Below, piece after piece: positions 6,844 to 14,870 of a stretch of 64,000 nt of DNA; positions within the stretch are counted from its first letter, which is position 1, and the number at the start of each line of letters is the position of its first letter. A model generated the notes under the pieces. The model was given only the letters and a program-made list of their open reading frames with translations. It searched no databases and was not told the origin of the DNA. Source of the stretch: JBILXY01 sp044378055 (GTDB lineage: Bacteria; Patescibacteriota; JACMRA01); contig JBILXY010000002.1 of the NCBI GenBank assembly GCA_044378055.1, positions 1-64,000 of the forward strand, in the 5' to 3' direction. Position numbers and translations under genes: made by a program.

Positions 6844-7938
6844 TTATGGATTTGTTGTTTGTGCTAAATCGGCGAACCTTACGGAGGGGAAATTGCTTTG
6901 GTAATATAAATCTGATTGAAACCCTGAAGCCAAAAGATACACTGTTTCACGAGAGTCAAAGTATAATCCGCCTTGTTCTTGTATATGCATTGAATTACTT
7001 TCGTCTGCTAAAATTATTGCTGAAATTTTCGAATATGGTAAAAATAAACCGGCCCTGGTTGTAAAATACACTTTTTTCTTTGAATTTTCATCATTATCAA
7101 GCAAAATGCTTTTAATTGCAATTTTAGACTGTTTATCTTTCCCAGAAGTAAAAGTATATACATCTATATCTGAAAACTGCTTTAAATTGATTCTGTGAAG
7201 CCAACTTTTTAAAAGTTTAATTTCAGGAAATATAATTAGTGTATTTTTATACTCTACGTTTCGTATAAGGTACATTATACGCAGTACAATATCTATATCC
7301 CCTTCAACTTCAGAATTTTTGTTTGATAAGTACTGTAATTTAGGGACAAACTGGTTATTTTGGTTTTTGTTGTCATCATGGTTGACCACATGATTGGCGA
7401 CGCGGTGGTCGCCGCTACTATTATATTTTTTTGCTAGAATTTTCCAATCTGCTTTGGTTAATAAATCTAAACTTTCAAGAGCTGCTTCTAGAACCCGGTT
7501 TAAATTGCTGAAATTATTAAAAGCGAAGCTTTTCCAAAAATTTAAATTTTCATGTTGAAATTGAAAAGGTAAAATATTTGCAATGGGTTTGATTTCGTAT
7601 TTTGGTAAAGTGGAAATTTCTGGTTCAGAATTGTTTGTGTTTGATTTAGAACTCGGCCCTACTACCCCCAAGTCTGAAGACTTGACCCCTAGATAGGGGT
7701 ATTTTTCGTTGTCGATATTTTGTGGATTCTGAATATCGATGCTACTTTCTTCGTTTGGCGACGCAGCTTGATCGGTTTTTTGAGTATCTACCCTACTCTG
7801 CTGGAAAATTACACCTTTTTCTAAAGAATTGCGAATTGGAACTTCAACTAGTTGACCTATAGGTAGATTTTCTTCTGAAGAATAGGTTAAAAAGCTGATT
7901 GGTAAAAGCTTTTCGGTTAATACAGCATAGTGATACAT
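6844..7938 (-). CDS. priA: PriA, N-terminal part (split gene, degraded helicase motifs)
   Basis: The first half of primosomal protein N'. It begins with the DNA 3'-end-binding domain (MYHYAVLTEKLLPISFLTY, then LPIGQLVEVPIRN). The helicase part keeps the layout of PriA: TLIIFPEIKLLKSWLHR matches motif Ia, and FTTRAGLFLPYSKISAIILADESN matches the GTRSA-LFLP-DEEH block. A Walker A motif is not visible and DEEH has become DESN, so ATPase activity is doubtful. The frame stops just after the region of helicase motif III. The rest is at 3874-5001. Two dispersed repeats are translated in frame inside it (7396-7419 and 7659-7702). Confidence 0.8.
   Translation of the reverse strand: MYHYAVLTEKLLPISFLTYSSEENLPIGQLVEVPIRNSLEKGVIFQQSRVDTQKTDQAASPNEESSIDIQNPQNIDNEKYPYLGVKSSDLGVVGPSSKSNTNNSEPEISTLPKYEIKPIANILPFQFQHENLNFWKSFAFNNFSNLNRVLEAALESLDLLTKADWKILAKKYNSSGDHRVANHVVNHDDNKNQNNQFVPKLQYLSNKNSEVEGDIDIVLRIMYLIRNVEYKNTLIIFPEIKLLKSWLHRINLKQFSDIDVYTFTSGKDKQSKIAIKSILLDNDENSKKKVYFTTRAGLFLPYSKISAIILADESNSMHIQEQGGLYFDSRETVYLLASGFQSDLYYQSNFPSVRFADLAQTTNP
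7396..7419 (+). repeat. Palindromic repeat A inside priA coding sequence
   Basis: GGCGACGCGGTGGTCGCC followed by GCTACT, a GC-rich variant of the family. It encodes part of a low-complexity stretch of the PriA N-terminal half, around residues 174-181 (GDHRVANH). Confidence 0.65.
7659..7702 (-). repeat. Dispersed repeat B inside priA coding sequence
   Basis: On the minus strand it reads TACCCCTATCTAGGGGTCAA, then a Pro/Gly-rich segment ending in TTGGGGGTAG. It matches the repeat units at 14737, 16752 and 18538. It is translated in frame as YPYLGVKSSDLGVVG within PriA. Confidence 0.65.
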
Positions 7939-8019
7939 TACCCAAATTGTTGGTTTTTAGGTGTTATTTGTCAAAGTTTATTCTACTTTCGTAAATATAG
8001 CTTTATATTTCAATTTTAT

Positions 8020-10632
8020 TTACTTTCCACTTAAGGATTTTTCCAGAACTTTAACTATTTCTGTTTTTGGCCCAGCTCCACCGTTTATTCCAGACATAGT
8101 AATTAGATTATTTTCATCGTATGCAACTAAAATAGCAATTAAACTATTATGTACTGTTTCATTCCTAAATATTGATCTGAAATTCTCTGGCTGCTTTTGG
8201 GTATACTTATAGATAATATTTGTTGCAATATTGTTTAGAATAGCAGACTCTTGCTTTTCTGGTTCCAACTCATAAATATTAACATTGCTGGCATTCTCAG
8301 AGGCTAACCAGTTTTGAGTATTCTTAATATTAGTATACCCGATTTTATTCAGAATTTCGTCTAGCTTTGCTTCTGTGGCTTCCATAGATTCTTGGCTAAT
8401 TCCACCTTTTGGCTTTTCTATTTCGTTGTCCCCAACTTCTTTTAATTCTTCAACTTCAATCTTCTTAGGTTTTTCTTTTGTTTCTAGCGGGTATGCTTGT
8501 TGAAGTTGTGCACCCAAAGTGATTTTATTGTAATCATAAATACTACGCTCTTTGTTTTTATTGATCTGGAACAACATTCTATTAATTGTAGCCACAATTT
8601 TTTCATCTTTTATGTTTAAATTTTCAATATAATCTTCAAAGTCCCATTCTGGATTACTTAAATATGGTTCAATTCTTACATCATACAAATCAGCCCTTTC
8701 ATTTGTATCTAGTTCTCTTTGCTTTGCTTCAATTTGAGCTTTGTAAGGGCCTAGGTTTAATATTGTTTCTCTATCCAGTTCTTTATTTGGTCTTTGTTTC
8801 TGAAGTTTATCAATAAGTTCGTCTTTAAAAGCTTCTAAAGCATTATTTTTCTTGACTTGTATTTCTAAAGCTATTTCTTCATAAGCTTTAAGATTATAGT
8901 CCTTCTCTTTTTTAGCTTTGAAACTTTCATACTGTGCCACAATTTGATCTGCTAGGGTTTTGTATATGAAGGCTTCAGCTGCTTCTGGTTTATCTAACTT
9001 TTCAATTCCTTCATCAATAAATTTTGGATTTAATTCTAGATTTACCTTGCCAAAAACCTCGTTAAATTGTTTTGTATAATCTGACTTAATTTTTTCTTGC
9101 TTTTCTTTCTCAGCTTTAATTACATATTCATTATAATTTTGAATTAATTTGTCTTGCAAGCTTAATACTTTTTCGTCTCTATAATCTATACTAATACCAC
9201 CAGAAATAACAGAGTTGAAAGCTTCTTTGTAATAACTGCTTAAATCTTTTGTAACTTCTAAAGTTTCAGCAAAATTTGCGTCTAATTTACTTTCTTCTAT
9301 GGCTTTTTTAATTGATTTTATAAGTGTTACATTTCTTCCTGGTTTTACATCTCTGTTTTTAAATAATTCTAAAATATTATCATTTAACTTTGAAATATTA
9401 ATTTCTTTACTATCTTCAACTTCCAAAGAAATGGATGGTTCTGGTTTTATTTCATCTTTCTTATCTTTATCTACATCAACTAAATCTGAGATTTTACCAT
9501 CAACTGATATAGTCGGTTCTGTTTTTTCAATTTCTGGAGGTTTTACATTTTTAGGTGTATCTTGTAAATTTAATTCAGCAAGGTTGTAAACTTTGCGAAC
9601 CCCTTCTTTGTTGAAGCATAGAATGTTACCTGCATTATCTTCTAGTAAGGCGTAAAGACCATTAAGACCATTAATTTTTTTACCAATATAATCTTGTTTT
9701 GTTGCCTCTCCTACACCCTCGTCTTGTAATTTTGCTGCTGCTGCTTTAAACATTGCTAATTCATCTTCGGTAACAGAATCTTGTTTTTCATTCCATAATT
9801 TAATTTTAGCAGAAAGGATAGAAGCAGAAACTTTATGCTCTTCTGGATTAGTAATGAACATTGACTTACTCCCATTAAGACCTATATATCTTGCAATATT
9901 TGTAGGAGTATTAGAAGGGTTTTCCCAACCTAATTTGTCCAAAGCTAAAATTATAAGTGAATCTGCTTCTTTTTGATCTTTCGGTAAATTTTCTTTTAAT
10001 TGTGTGAGAAGTGAGTGAATGGTTGAATCTAATTTACTATCAAATTCATAGGCAACTAATTTTAATTTCCAATTTTTGTGTTCTTGTTTTCTTATTGCCA
10101 ACAAAAACTTTCCCAATTCAGACCGAAGTTCAGAATTTTTAGTAATTTTGATTAATCCTAAAAGTGTATTAAATTTTTCTCTTTTGGATGAATCTTCTTT
10201 ATCATTGGCTAATTTCTTTTCAATGTTTCCATCAACCATTTTATTTAATCTATCTTTTAGCATTCCAAACTTATCATTTAATTTTCCTAATATTGTTTTT
10301 TTGGTAGGTTGAGAATTAGGTGGTTCGGTTGGAGCAGCAAGGTTTATATCATTAGTTTCAGGTTCTTCAATACGAGGAACTAATATTGTTTTTGGAACTT
10401 TGGTTTCTGGAATATTAAATCTTGCCGCCCTAATTTTCTCTGCTTCTTCATATTGATTAAATCTATAGCCATCTGAAGTATTAGCTGAAGCAGATAATAC
10501 TTTATCGGCCTTATTGCTTATAGCATTATTAATTCTTGCTGTTAAATCTGGATTGATTGGTGTAGCTGATGATTCAACATCTTGTACAACTTTAGCTTCA
10601 ATTGTTGTATGAATTTTTGGATTTTCTAACAT
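8020..10632 (-). CDS. Large hydrophilic protein of unknown function (870 aa)
   Basis: No family recognised. There is no signal peptide or membrane helix. The N-terminus (1-150) is Pro/Ala/Lys-rich and probably disordered. A helical globular region follows at 150-350. Residues 360-420 form an acidic Pro/Glu linker. A long charged helical or coiled-coil stretch covers about 430-750. A further Lys/Glu linker comes before a C-terminal domain ending SGINGGAGPKTEIVKVLEKSLSGK. The lack of export signals suggests a cytoplasmic scaffold or substrate of a specialised system. It is transcribed divergently from murB, from a promoter sharing its -35 with the murB promoter. Confidence 0.75.
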   Translation of the reverse strand: MLENPKIHTTIEAKVVQDVESSATPINPDLTARINNAISNKADKVLSASANTSDGYRFNQYEEAEKIRAARFNIPETKVPKTILVPRIEEPETNDINLAAPTEPPNSQPTKKTILGKLNDKFGMLKDRLNKMVDGNIEKKLANDKEDSSKREKFNTLLGLIKITKNSELRSELGKFLLAIRKQEHKNWKLKLVAYEFDSKLDSTIHSLLTQLKENLPKDQKEADSLIILALDKLGWENPSNTPTNIARYIGLNGSKSMFITNPEEHKVSASILSAKIKLWNEKQDSVTEDELAMFKAAAAKLQDEGVGEATKQDYIGKKINGLNGLYALLEDNAGNILCFNKEGVRKVYNLAELNLQDTPKNVKPPEIEKTEPTISVDGKISDLVDVDKDKKDEIKPEPSISLEVEDSKEINISKLNDNILELFKNRDVKPGRNVTLIKSIKKAIEESKLDANFAETLEVTKDLSSYYKEAFNSVISGGISIDYRDEKVLSLQDKLIQNYNEYVIKAEKEKQEKIKSDYTKQFNEVFGKVNLELNPKFIDEGIEKLDKPEAAEAFIYKTLADQIVAQYESFKAKKEKDYNLKAYEEIALEIQVKKNNALEAFKDELIDKLQKQRPNKELDRETILNLGPYKAQIEAKQRELDTNERADLYDVRIEPYLSNPEWDFEDYIENLNIKDEKIVATINRMLFQINKNKERSIYDYNKITLGAQLQQAYPLETKEKPKKIEVEELKEVGDNEIEKPKGGISQESMEATEAKLDEILNKIGYTNIKNTQNWLASENASNVNIYELEPEKQESAILNNIATNIIYKYTQKQPENFRSIFRNETVHNSLIAILVAYDENNLITMSGINGGAGPKTEIVKVLEKSLSGK

Positions 10633-10670
10633 ATTTTATTGATGGTTATTTTTTAATTAATTACACTTGG

Positions 10671-10722
10671 ATTATAGCACATTGTTTGTGTATTGACAAA
10701 CTTGTTAGTTAAGGCTTATTAG
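10671..10722. promoter_or_regulatory. Divergent promoters with overlapping -35 boxes (unknown 870-aa gene and murB)
   Basis: For murB: TTGACA at 10693-10698, an 18-base spacer, and TATTAG at 10717-10722. The ATG is 10 bases further, which suggests a leaderless message. For the leftward gene: TTGTCA (complement of 10694-10699), a 17-base spacer, and TATAAT (complement of 10671-10676) preceded by TG. The two -35 hexamers overlap by five bases on opposite strands. Confidence 0.65.
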
Positions 10723-10732
10723 TTCAATAACT

Positions 10733-11779
10733 ATGGACTTTCCAGGAATTCAACAACATGTAATTTTAGCACCCTACACCACCTGGGGAATTGGTGGAGA
10801 AGCTGAATTTTTTTTGGAAGCCAAAACCAGCGAGGAAATTATCGAGGCTGTGAAGGTCGCTAAACAAAATGGCCTTAAATTCTATATTTTAGGGAATGGT
10901 TCTAATGTTTTAGTCCCTGATGAAGGGCTGAAGGGCTTCGTGATTGTTAATAAAACTAAGGGGATTGAAGTTTTGGGGGGTGGTAATCTTGGCGATTTAG
11001 ATGACTTGGAAGACAAGGAGACGGCGAGCATCTCCCCTACGGCGGTGGTTCCGCATCGGCATAATGAAACTGGGGATGAGAATTTTTTGAAATTTGCTGA
11101 TTTAGATTATGTTGAAACTGGCGAAATTAAACAAGTTAAGTTCGATTCCGGGGTGGATATTGGCTTTGCCATAGCTTGGTGTTTAAAAAATAATTTGTCT
11201 GGTTTGCAGTGGTATGCAGGAATTCCAAGCACAATGGGAGGTGCTTTGTTTAACAATATTCACGGTGGAACCCATCATTTTTCGGAAAGATTTGCTTCGG
11301 CCCAGATTATTGATGAAAACGGGGAAATAAGGCAAGTTAGTGCTGAATTTTTTAATTTTGGGTATGACCAGAGTGTGTTAAGGGAAAAACCTGAAATTAT
11401 TGTGTTATCGGTAACTTTAAATTTGTTTGAAGGCGATGTGGAAAGATCTAAATTGGTTGCCATGGACTGGCTTCGCAGAAAGAAAATTCAACCTAGAAAA
11501 AGCTGTGGTTCAGTTTTCAAAAACCTAACTGAAGAGGATAAAACAAAGCTAAACTTGCCTACCCCAAGTGCTGGTTATGTTGTAGATAAGCTTTTAGGAA
11601 TGCGTGGTTACAGGGTTGGGAACATGCAAATTCCAGAAACCCACGGAAATTTTATAGTAAACCTAGGCGGTGGAACAGCGGCGGAAACCTTAGAGATTAT
11701 CCACAAGGTTAAAAGCGAGGCCTTGGAAAAGTTAGGTTTGGTTATGGTTGAGGAGGTTAAGATTATGGGCAGAGACTAA
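10733..11779 (+). CDS. murB: UDP-N-acetylenolpyruvoylglucosamine reductase
   Basis: Reduces UDP-GlcNAc-enolpyruvate to UDP-MurNAc with FAD and NADPH, a committed step of peptidoglycan precursor synthesis. The FAD-binding half has TTWGIGGEAEFFLEA and ILGNGSNVLVPDEG, followed by GLQWYAGIPSTMGGALFNNI. The catalytic Ser lies in SCGSVFKN, and the C-terminal Glu motif is EEVKIMG. An extra loop of about 45 residues (81-125) is Gly/Asp/Glu-rich. It includes residues encoded by a GC-rich element resembling repeat A (11017-11048). The gene appears intact and is the only cell-wall gene in this stretch. Confidence 0.93.
   Translation: MDFPGIQQHVILAPYTTWGIGGEAEFFLEAKTSEEIIEAVKVAKQNGLKFYILGNGSNVLVPDEGLKGFVIVNKTKGIEVLGGGNLGDLDDLEDKETASISPTAVVPHRHNETGDENFLKFADLDYVETGEIKQVKFDSGVDIGFAIAWCLKNNLSGLQWYAGIPSTMGGALFNNIHGGTHHFSERFASAQIIDENGEIRQVSAEFFNFGYDQSVLREKPEIIVLSVTLNLFEGDVERSKLVAMDWLRRKKIQPRKSCGSVFKNLTEEDKTKLNLPTPSAGYVVDKLLGMRGYRVGNMQIPETHGNFIVNLGGGTAAETLEIIHKVKSEALEKLGLVMVEEVKIMGRD
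11017..11048 (+). repeat. Repeat A-like element inside murB
   Basis: GGAGACGGCGAGCATCTCCC followed by CTACGGCGGTGG. It shares the outer GGAGAC...TCTCC arms and the CTACGG tail with repeat A but has a longer loop. It is translated in frame in a loop of MurB (residues about 95-106). Confidence 0.45.
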
Positions 11780-11787
11780 TTACGCTG

Positions 11788-13437
11788 TTACCCTACTCCT
11801 TTTTGTTTCCAGTTTAGATAGTGTTCTTTTAAGTCTTGGTTTTGGAATAATTGCACTGTTTTGCTGTCTATAAAGGCGGTTAAAGATTCTGTAAAAGTAT
11901 TTTTTGAAACCTGTTGCGACATTACATTTTCCTTGATTAATTCTAATTCGTCTTTATTTTGAAGTATATATTCTTCAAGGCTTGGCTGAATTAAATCGTG
12001 TGGGAAAAGGTGTTTTAATAGCAAATACAAACTTGCCAAACCCTTCCCATAGTTTTCATTTATTAAAGAAGCTACTAAACTTTGCCACACAAGCAGGCTA
12101 GATTTATCCTTATTTTCAATAATGTGATTAACTTCCTGGAATTCAACAATATTATCGGCTTTTTGAGCAGTGTGTAATTGATTAGATAAAATGTTAACCG
12201 ACAAATTAGTTATTTTATTTAACTTTAATAAATATTGTTCCCTGCTGATTTCATCCAGCGAAGATATTAAATCTAGAATATATAAAACGGCTTGTTTTTG
12301 AATATCGGAATCTTGGCTTGAAAGCTGAGTTTGTTTCTGCTTAATGGCGTAATCTAAATAGTTTTCAGTTTCCAAAACAACATTTTCCGCAGACTTTAAG
12401 TATTCATCCAAATCTTTGAAAGTTTCAGGAATTATTACCTTGTCTACTTTTAAATTGTACAAACAAGCCATTTTGAAGAATTTGTCTCCACTTAGTTTTC
12501 CGGCTTCGTCGTTATCAAAAGCTAGCCATACATTTTTAGTTATCGACGATAAAGTTTTAATCTGAGTTTCTGTAAAAGAAGTTCCCTGTGAAGCCAAAGT
12601 GTATTCTAAACCAGCTTGAAAACTGGCTACAACATCCATGTTTCCTTCTACCACGATGGCTTTTTTTTCTTGAAGAATATGGGTTCTGGCCAAATGCCAA
12701 CCGTACCAAATTTGGCTTTTGTTAAACCATTCAGTTTGCGGCGAGTTTAAATATTTAGGCCTTTCAACCTTATCTGGTGGAATAGATCTGCCCGTGAAAC
12801 CCACTACTTTTCCTGTTTTATCCCAAATAGGCAGAATTAACCTATCTGTAAACTTGTCTTTAATTTCTTTGCCTTCTTCTTTTTTAAGCAAACCGACTTC
12901 GTATAAAATATTTTGATCTAAATTATGTTTTTCCCCTAATTTCAACAAAAAATTCCCAGTCGGAGCATAGCCGATTTGGAATAATTTAATTGTTTCCAAA
13001 GTAAGCCCCCTGGATAAACAATATTGGGTAACCCGATTATTTCTGTCCTCTAAAAGCTTAATTAGTACTTTATGAAAAGTATTCGCCCCAAAATCTAGAT
13101 ACTTAAAACCAAGTTCTTGTTGACTAACCTCTTCTTTGGAAACTGGTTTTCTTTCCATTTTTTCAAGCTCTACGCCTGCTTTTTTAGCCAGAATTTGCAA
13201 AGCTTCAGCCTTGGTAATATGTTCGTATTCTTCAACAAATTTAAAAATATCACCCCCCTGCCCGCAGCCAAAGCAATGCCAAATTCCTTTCTGCGGAGAA
13301 ATTATTAAAGATGGGCTTTTTTCCCTATGAAATGGGCAAACACACCGATAATTAGCCCCATTACTTTGGATGGGAATGTAACTTGAAATTACCTCATCTA
13401 CTGTTAGCTTATTTTTAACATTTTCCCAGATATTCAC
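11788..13437 (-). CDS. dnaG: DNA primase
   Basis: Synthesises RNA primers for replication. The N-terminal CHC2-type zinc finger shows CVCPFH and WHCFGCGQGGD. The RNA-polymerase core includes FTDRLILPIWD and VVGFTGRSI. The TOPRIM domain has EGNMDVVA and AFDNDEAG, where a D-N-D replaces the usual D-G-D. The C-terminal helicase-interacting part is divergent. At about 550 aa it is somewhat short for the family. GTG at 13437 is chosen because TTGACA (complement of 13467-13472) sits at promoter distance; an in-frame TTG lies at 13455. The gene is convergent with murB. Confidence 0.92.
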   Translation of the reverse strand: MNIWENVKNKLTVDEVISSYIPIQSNGANYRCVCPFHREKSPSLIISPQKGIWHCFGCGQGGDIFKFVEEYEHITKAEALQILAKKAGVELEKMERKPVSKEEVSQQELGFKYLDFGANTFHKVLIKLLEDRNNRVTQYCLSRGLTLETIKLFQIGYAPTGNFLLKLGEKHNLDQNILYEVGLLKKEEGKEIKDKFTDRLILPIWDKTGKVVGFTGRSIPPDKVERPKYLNSPQTEWFNKSQIWYGWHLARTHILQEKKAIVVEGNMDVVASFQAGLEYTLASQGTSFTETQIKTLSSITKNVWLAFDNDEAGKLSGDKFFKMACLYNLKVDKVIIPETFKDLDEYLKSAENVVLETENYLDYAIKQKQTQLSSQDSDIQKQAVLYILDLISSLDEISREQYLLKLNKITNLSVNILSNQLHTAQKADNIVEFQEVNHIIENKDKSSLLVWQSLVASLINENYGKGLASLYLLLKHLFPHDLIQPSLEEYILQNKDELELIKENVMSQQVSKNTFTESLTAFIDSKTVQLFQNQDLKEHYLNWKQKGVG

Positions 13438-13491
13438 CTTTCTATGCAACACCAAAGGAGGGTTAATGTCAAACTTGTGGTTCTTAAGTTT

Positions 13492-13515
13492 GCGACTGGG
13501 AGTCTTCGCTACTGC
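13492..13515 (+). repeat. Palindromic repeat A, degenerate copy
   Basis: GCGACTGGGAGTCTTCGCTACTGC, a diverged version of the family, in the gap upstream of dnaG. Confidence 0.6.
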
Positions 13516-13607
13516 TTCACTTTATTAAAGGATTTGTTTCAAAATATAGAAAATAAATGACTTCGTATAAAGTATTTTACTACAATCCAGTTTGCTGATT
13601 ACCTTTT

Positions 13608-13636
13608 TTGCCAATTTCATGCCCTTATTGTATACT
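13608..13636 (+). promoter_or_regulatory. Promoter of the mscS-family gene
   Basis: TTGCCA (13608-13613), a 17-base spacer, and TATACT (13631-13636). The ATG is 19 bases downstream, so the leader is only about 12 bases long. Confidence 0.6.
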
Positions 13637-13654
13637 AAATAGACATAATAGAAG

Positions 13655-14716
13655 ATGAAAAACATAAACATAAAAAAATTAATTTTGCTTGCCTTTGGTT
13701 TGGTTAATTTTCTGTTTTCTTCAATATCAATTCAGGCCCAAACTTCTAATCTTACCCTACCCTCTACAGGCGGAAGCAACACCGCAGTTTTCAACAACGA
13801 ACTTGAATTAAGGGACAGTCTTTTGAATCTTGGAGGTAAATTCCTTTTGTATATTGGAATAGTAGCTTTGTATTGGCTTACTTTACGACTATTTTTGTGG
13901 ATTGGGAAAAAGGTTATAAAAAACGATACTTTTTATAGAATTTTCAGGTTTGCAGCCAGTGCGTTGTTCATCATTTCATCTTTAGTAACCATTCTTTTTG
14001 CCTTCGTTGGTAATTTAACCTTTCTAATTACCTCATTCGGTGTTCTTTCAGCGGCTTTAGTGGTGGCACTGCAAGACTTTGTTTCCTCCTTTTTTGCCTG
14101 GATGATGATAAAATTAAAAAACCAGTACAAAGTAAACGACATTATTGAACTAAATAGCAGTAAAGGATTATTCACAGGAAAAGTATTAGAAATTGGCGTA
14201 TTCAGGACCACCTTGAAAGAAAAAGTTGGTGGAAGCGGATTAGATAAAGAATTTTACACCGGAAAAACAGTTTCCTTCCCAAATAACCTAATTTTAAAAG
14301 AGGGATTGGTTAATTTCACTTTTGATAACAAGTTACTTTGGCATGCAATAAATACCACAATTACCTTTGAATCAGATTACGAAAAAGCTAGCTTAATTCT
14401 AAACGAAATTGCCACTAAGCAGTTTGAATATGCATTAGATCATAAAGATAGTTTATTGGATGATGTTTACAACCTAAAAACTTTATACAGACCAAAAATT
14501 TACCTAAACATAGCCGACGACGGCGTGCATTTTGTAATTTGGTTCGCAGCCAGAAGGGAAAGATATAGGGAAACGGTAGAAGAATATTCCAGACAAATTC
14601 TACACAAATTCAACGCCGCCGATATTCACCTAGCCTATAAAACCACCAGGGTTCTTTCCTCCCCACTGCATGTAAACCCATACGGAACCCACCCAGAAAA
14701 CATTCCAAAAGTTTAA
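13655..14716 (+). CDS. MscS-family mechanosensitive channel
   Basis: A small-conductance channel that releases solutes on hypo-osmotic shock. A signal-like helix (6-28) is followed by membrane helices at about 60-85 and 95-120. The pore-lining helix region FLITSFGVLSAALVVALQDFVSSFFAW matches MscS TM3. After this comes the cytoplasmic beta domain (KVNDIIELNSSKGLFTGKVLEIG, then TVSFPNNLIL), which normally reads V-G-D and P-N. The C-terminal alpha/beta cage domain ends at residue 353. The gene has its own promoter. Confidence 0.85.
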   Translation: MKNINIKKLILLAFGLVNFLFSSISIQAQTSNLTLPSTGGSNTAVFNNELELRDSLLNLGGKFLLYIGIVALYWLTLRLFLWIGKKVIKNDTFYRIFRFAASALFIISSLVTILFAFVGNLTFLITSFGVLSAALVVALQDFVSSFFAWMMIKLKNQYKVNDIIELNSSKGLFTGKVLEIGVFRTTLKEKVGGSGLDKEFYTGKTVSFPNNLILKEGLVNFTFDNKLLWHAINTTITFESDYEKASLILNEIATKQFEYALDHKDSLLDDVYNLKTLYRPKIYLNIADDGVHFVIWFAARRERYRETVEEYSRQILHKFNAADIHLAYKTTRVLSSPLHVNPYGTHPENIPKV

Positions 14717-14736
14717 TTTTTTGAGATGTAGGTTTA

Positions 14737-14766
14737 GTACCCCTGGTAAGGGGTCAAGCCGAAGGC
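14737..14766 (+). repeat. Dispersed repeat B, copy 1
   Basis: GTACCCCTGGTAAGGGGTCA followed by AGCCGAAGGC. The arms CCCCTGG and AAGGGG make a short hairpin. The same 25-30 bases recur at 16752 and 18538, and on the other strand within priA. Confidence 0.7.
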
Positions 14767-14781
14767 AACACGAGGGATAAA

Positions 14782-14811
14782 GGCCACCGTAGCGGCGACC
14801 ACCGCGTCGCC
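14782..14811 (-). repeat. Palindromic repeat A, GC-rich copy
   Basis: The complement reads GGCGACGCGGTGGTCGCC then GCTACGGTGGCC. It is almost identical to the copy inside priA at 7396. Confidence 0.7.
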
Positions 14812-14870
14812 AAAAGGCAAAGCCAAAACAAACATTGACCACTCCCCAAAACTTTTGATACTCCCCCAAT

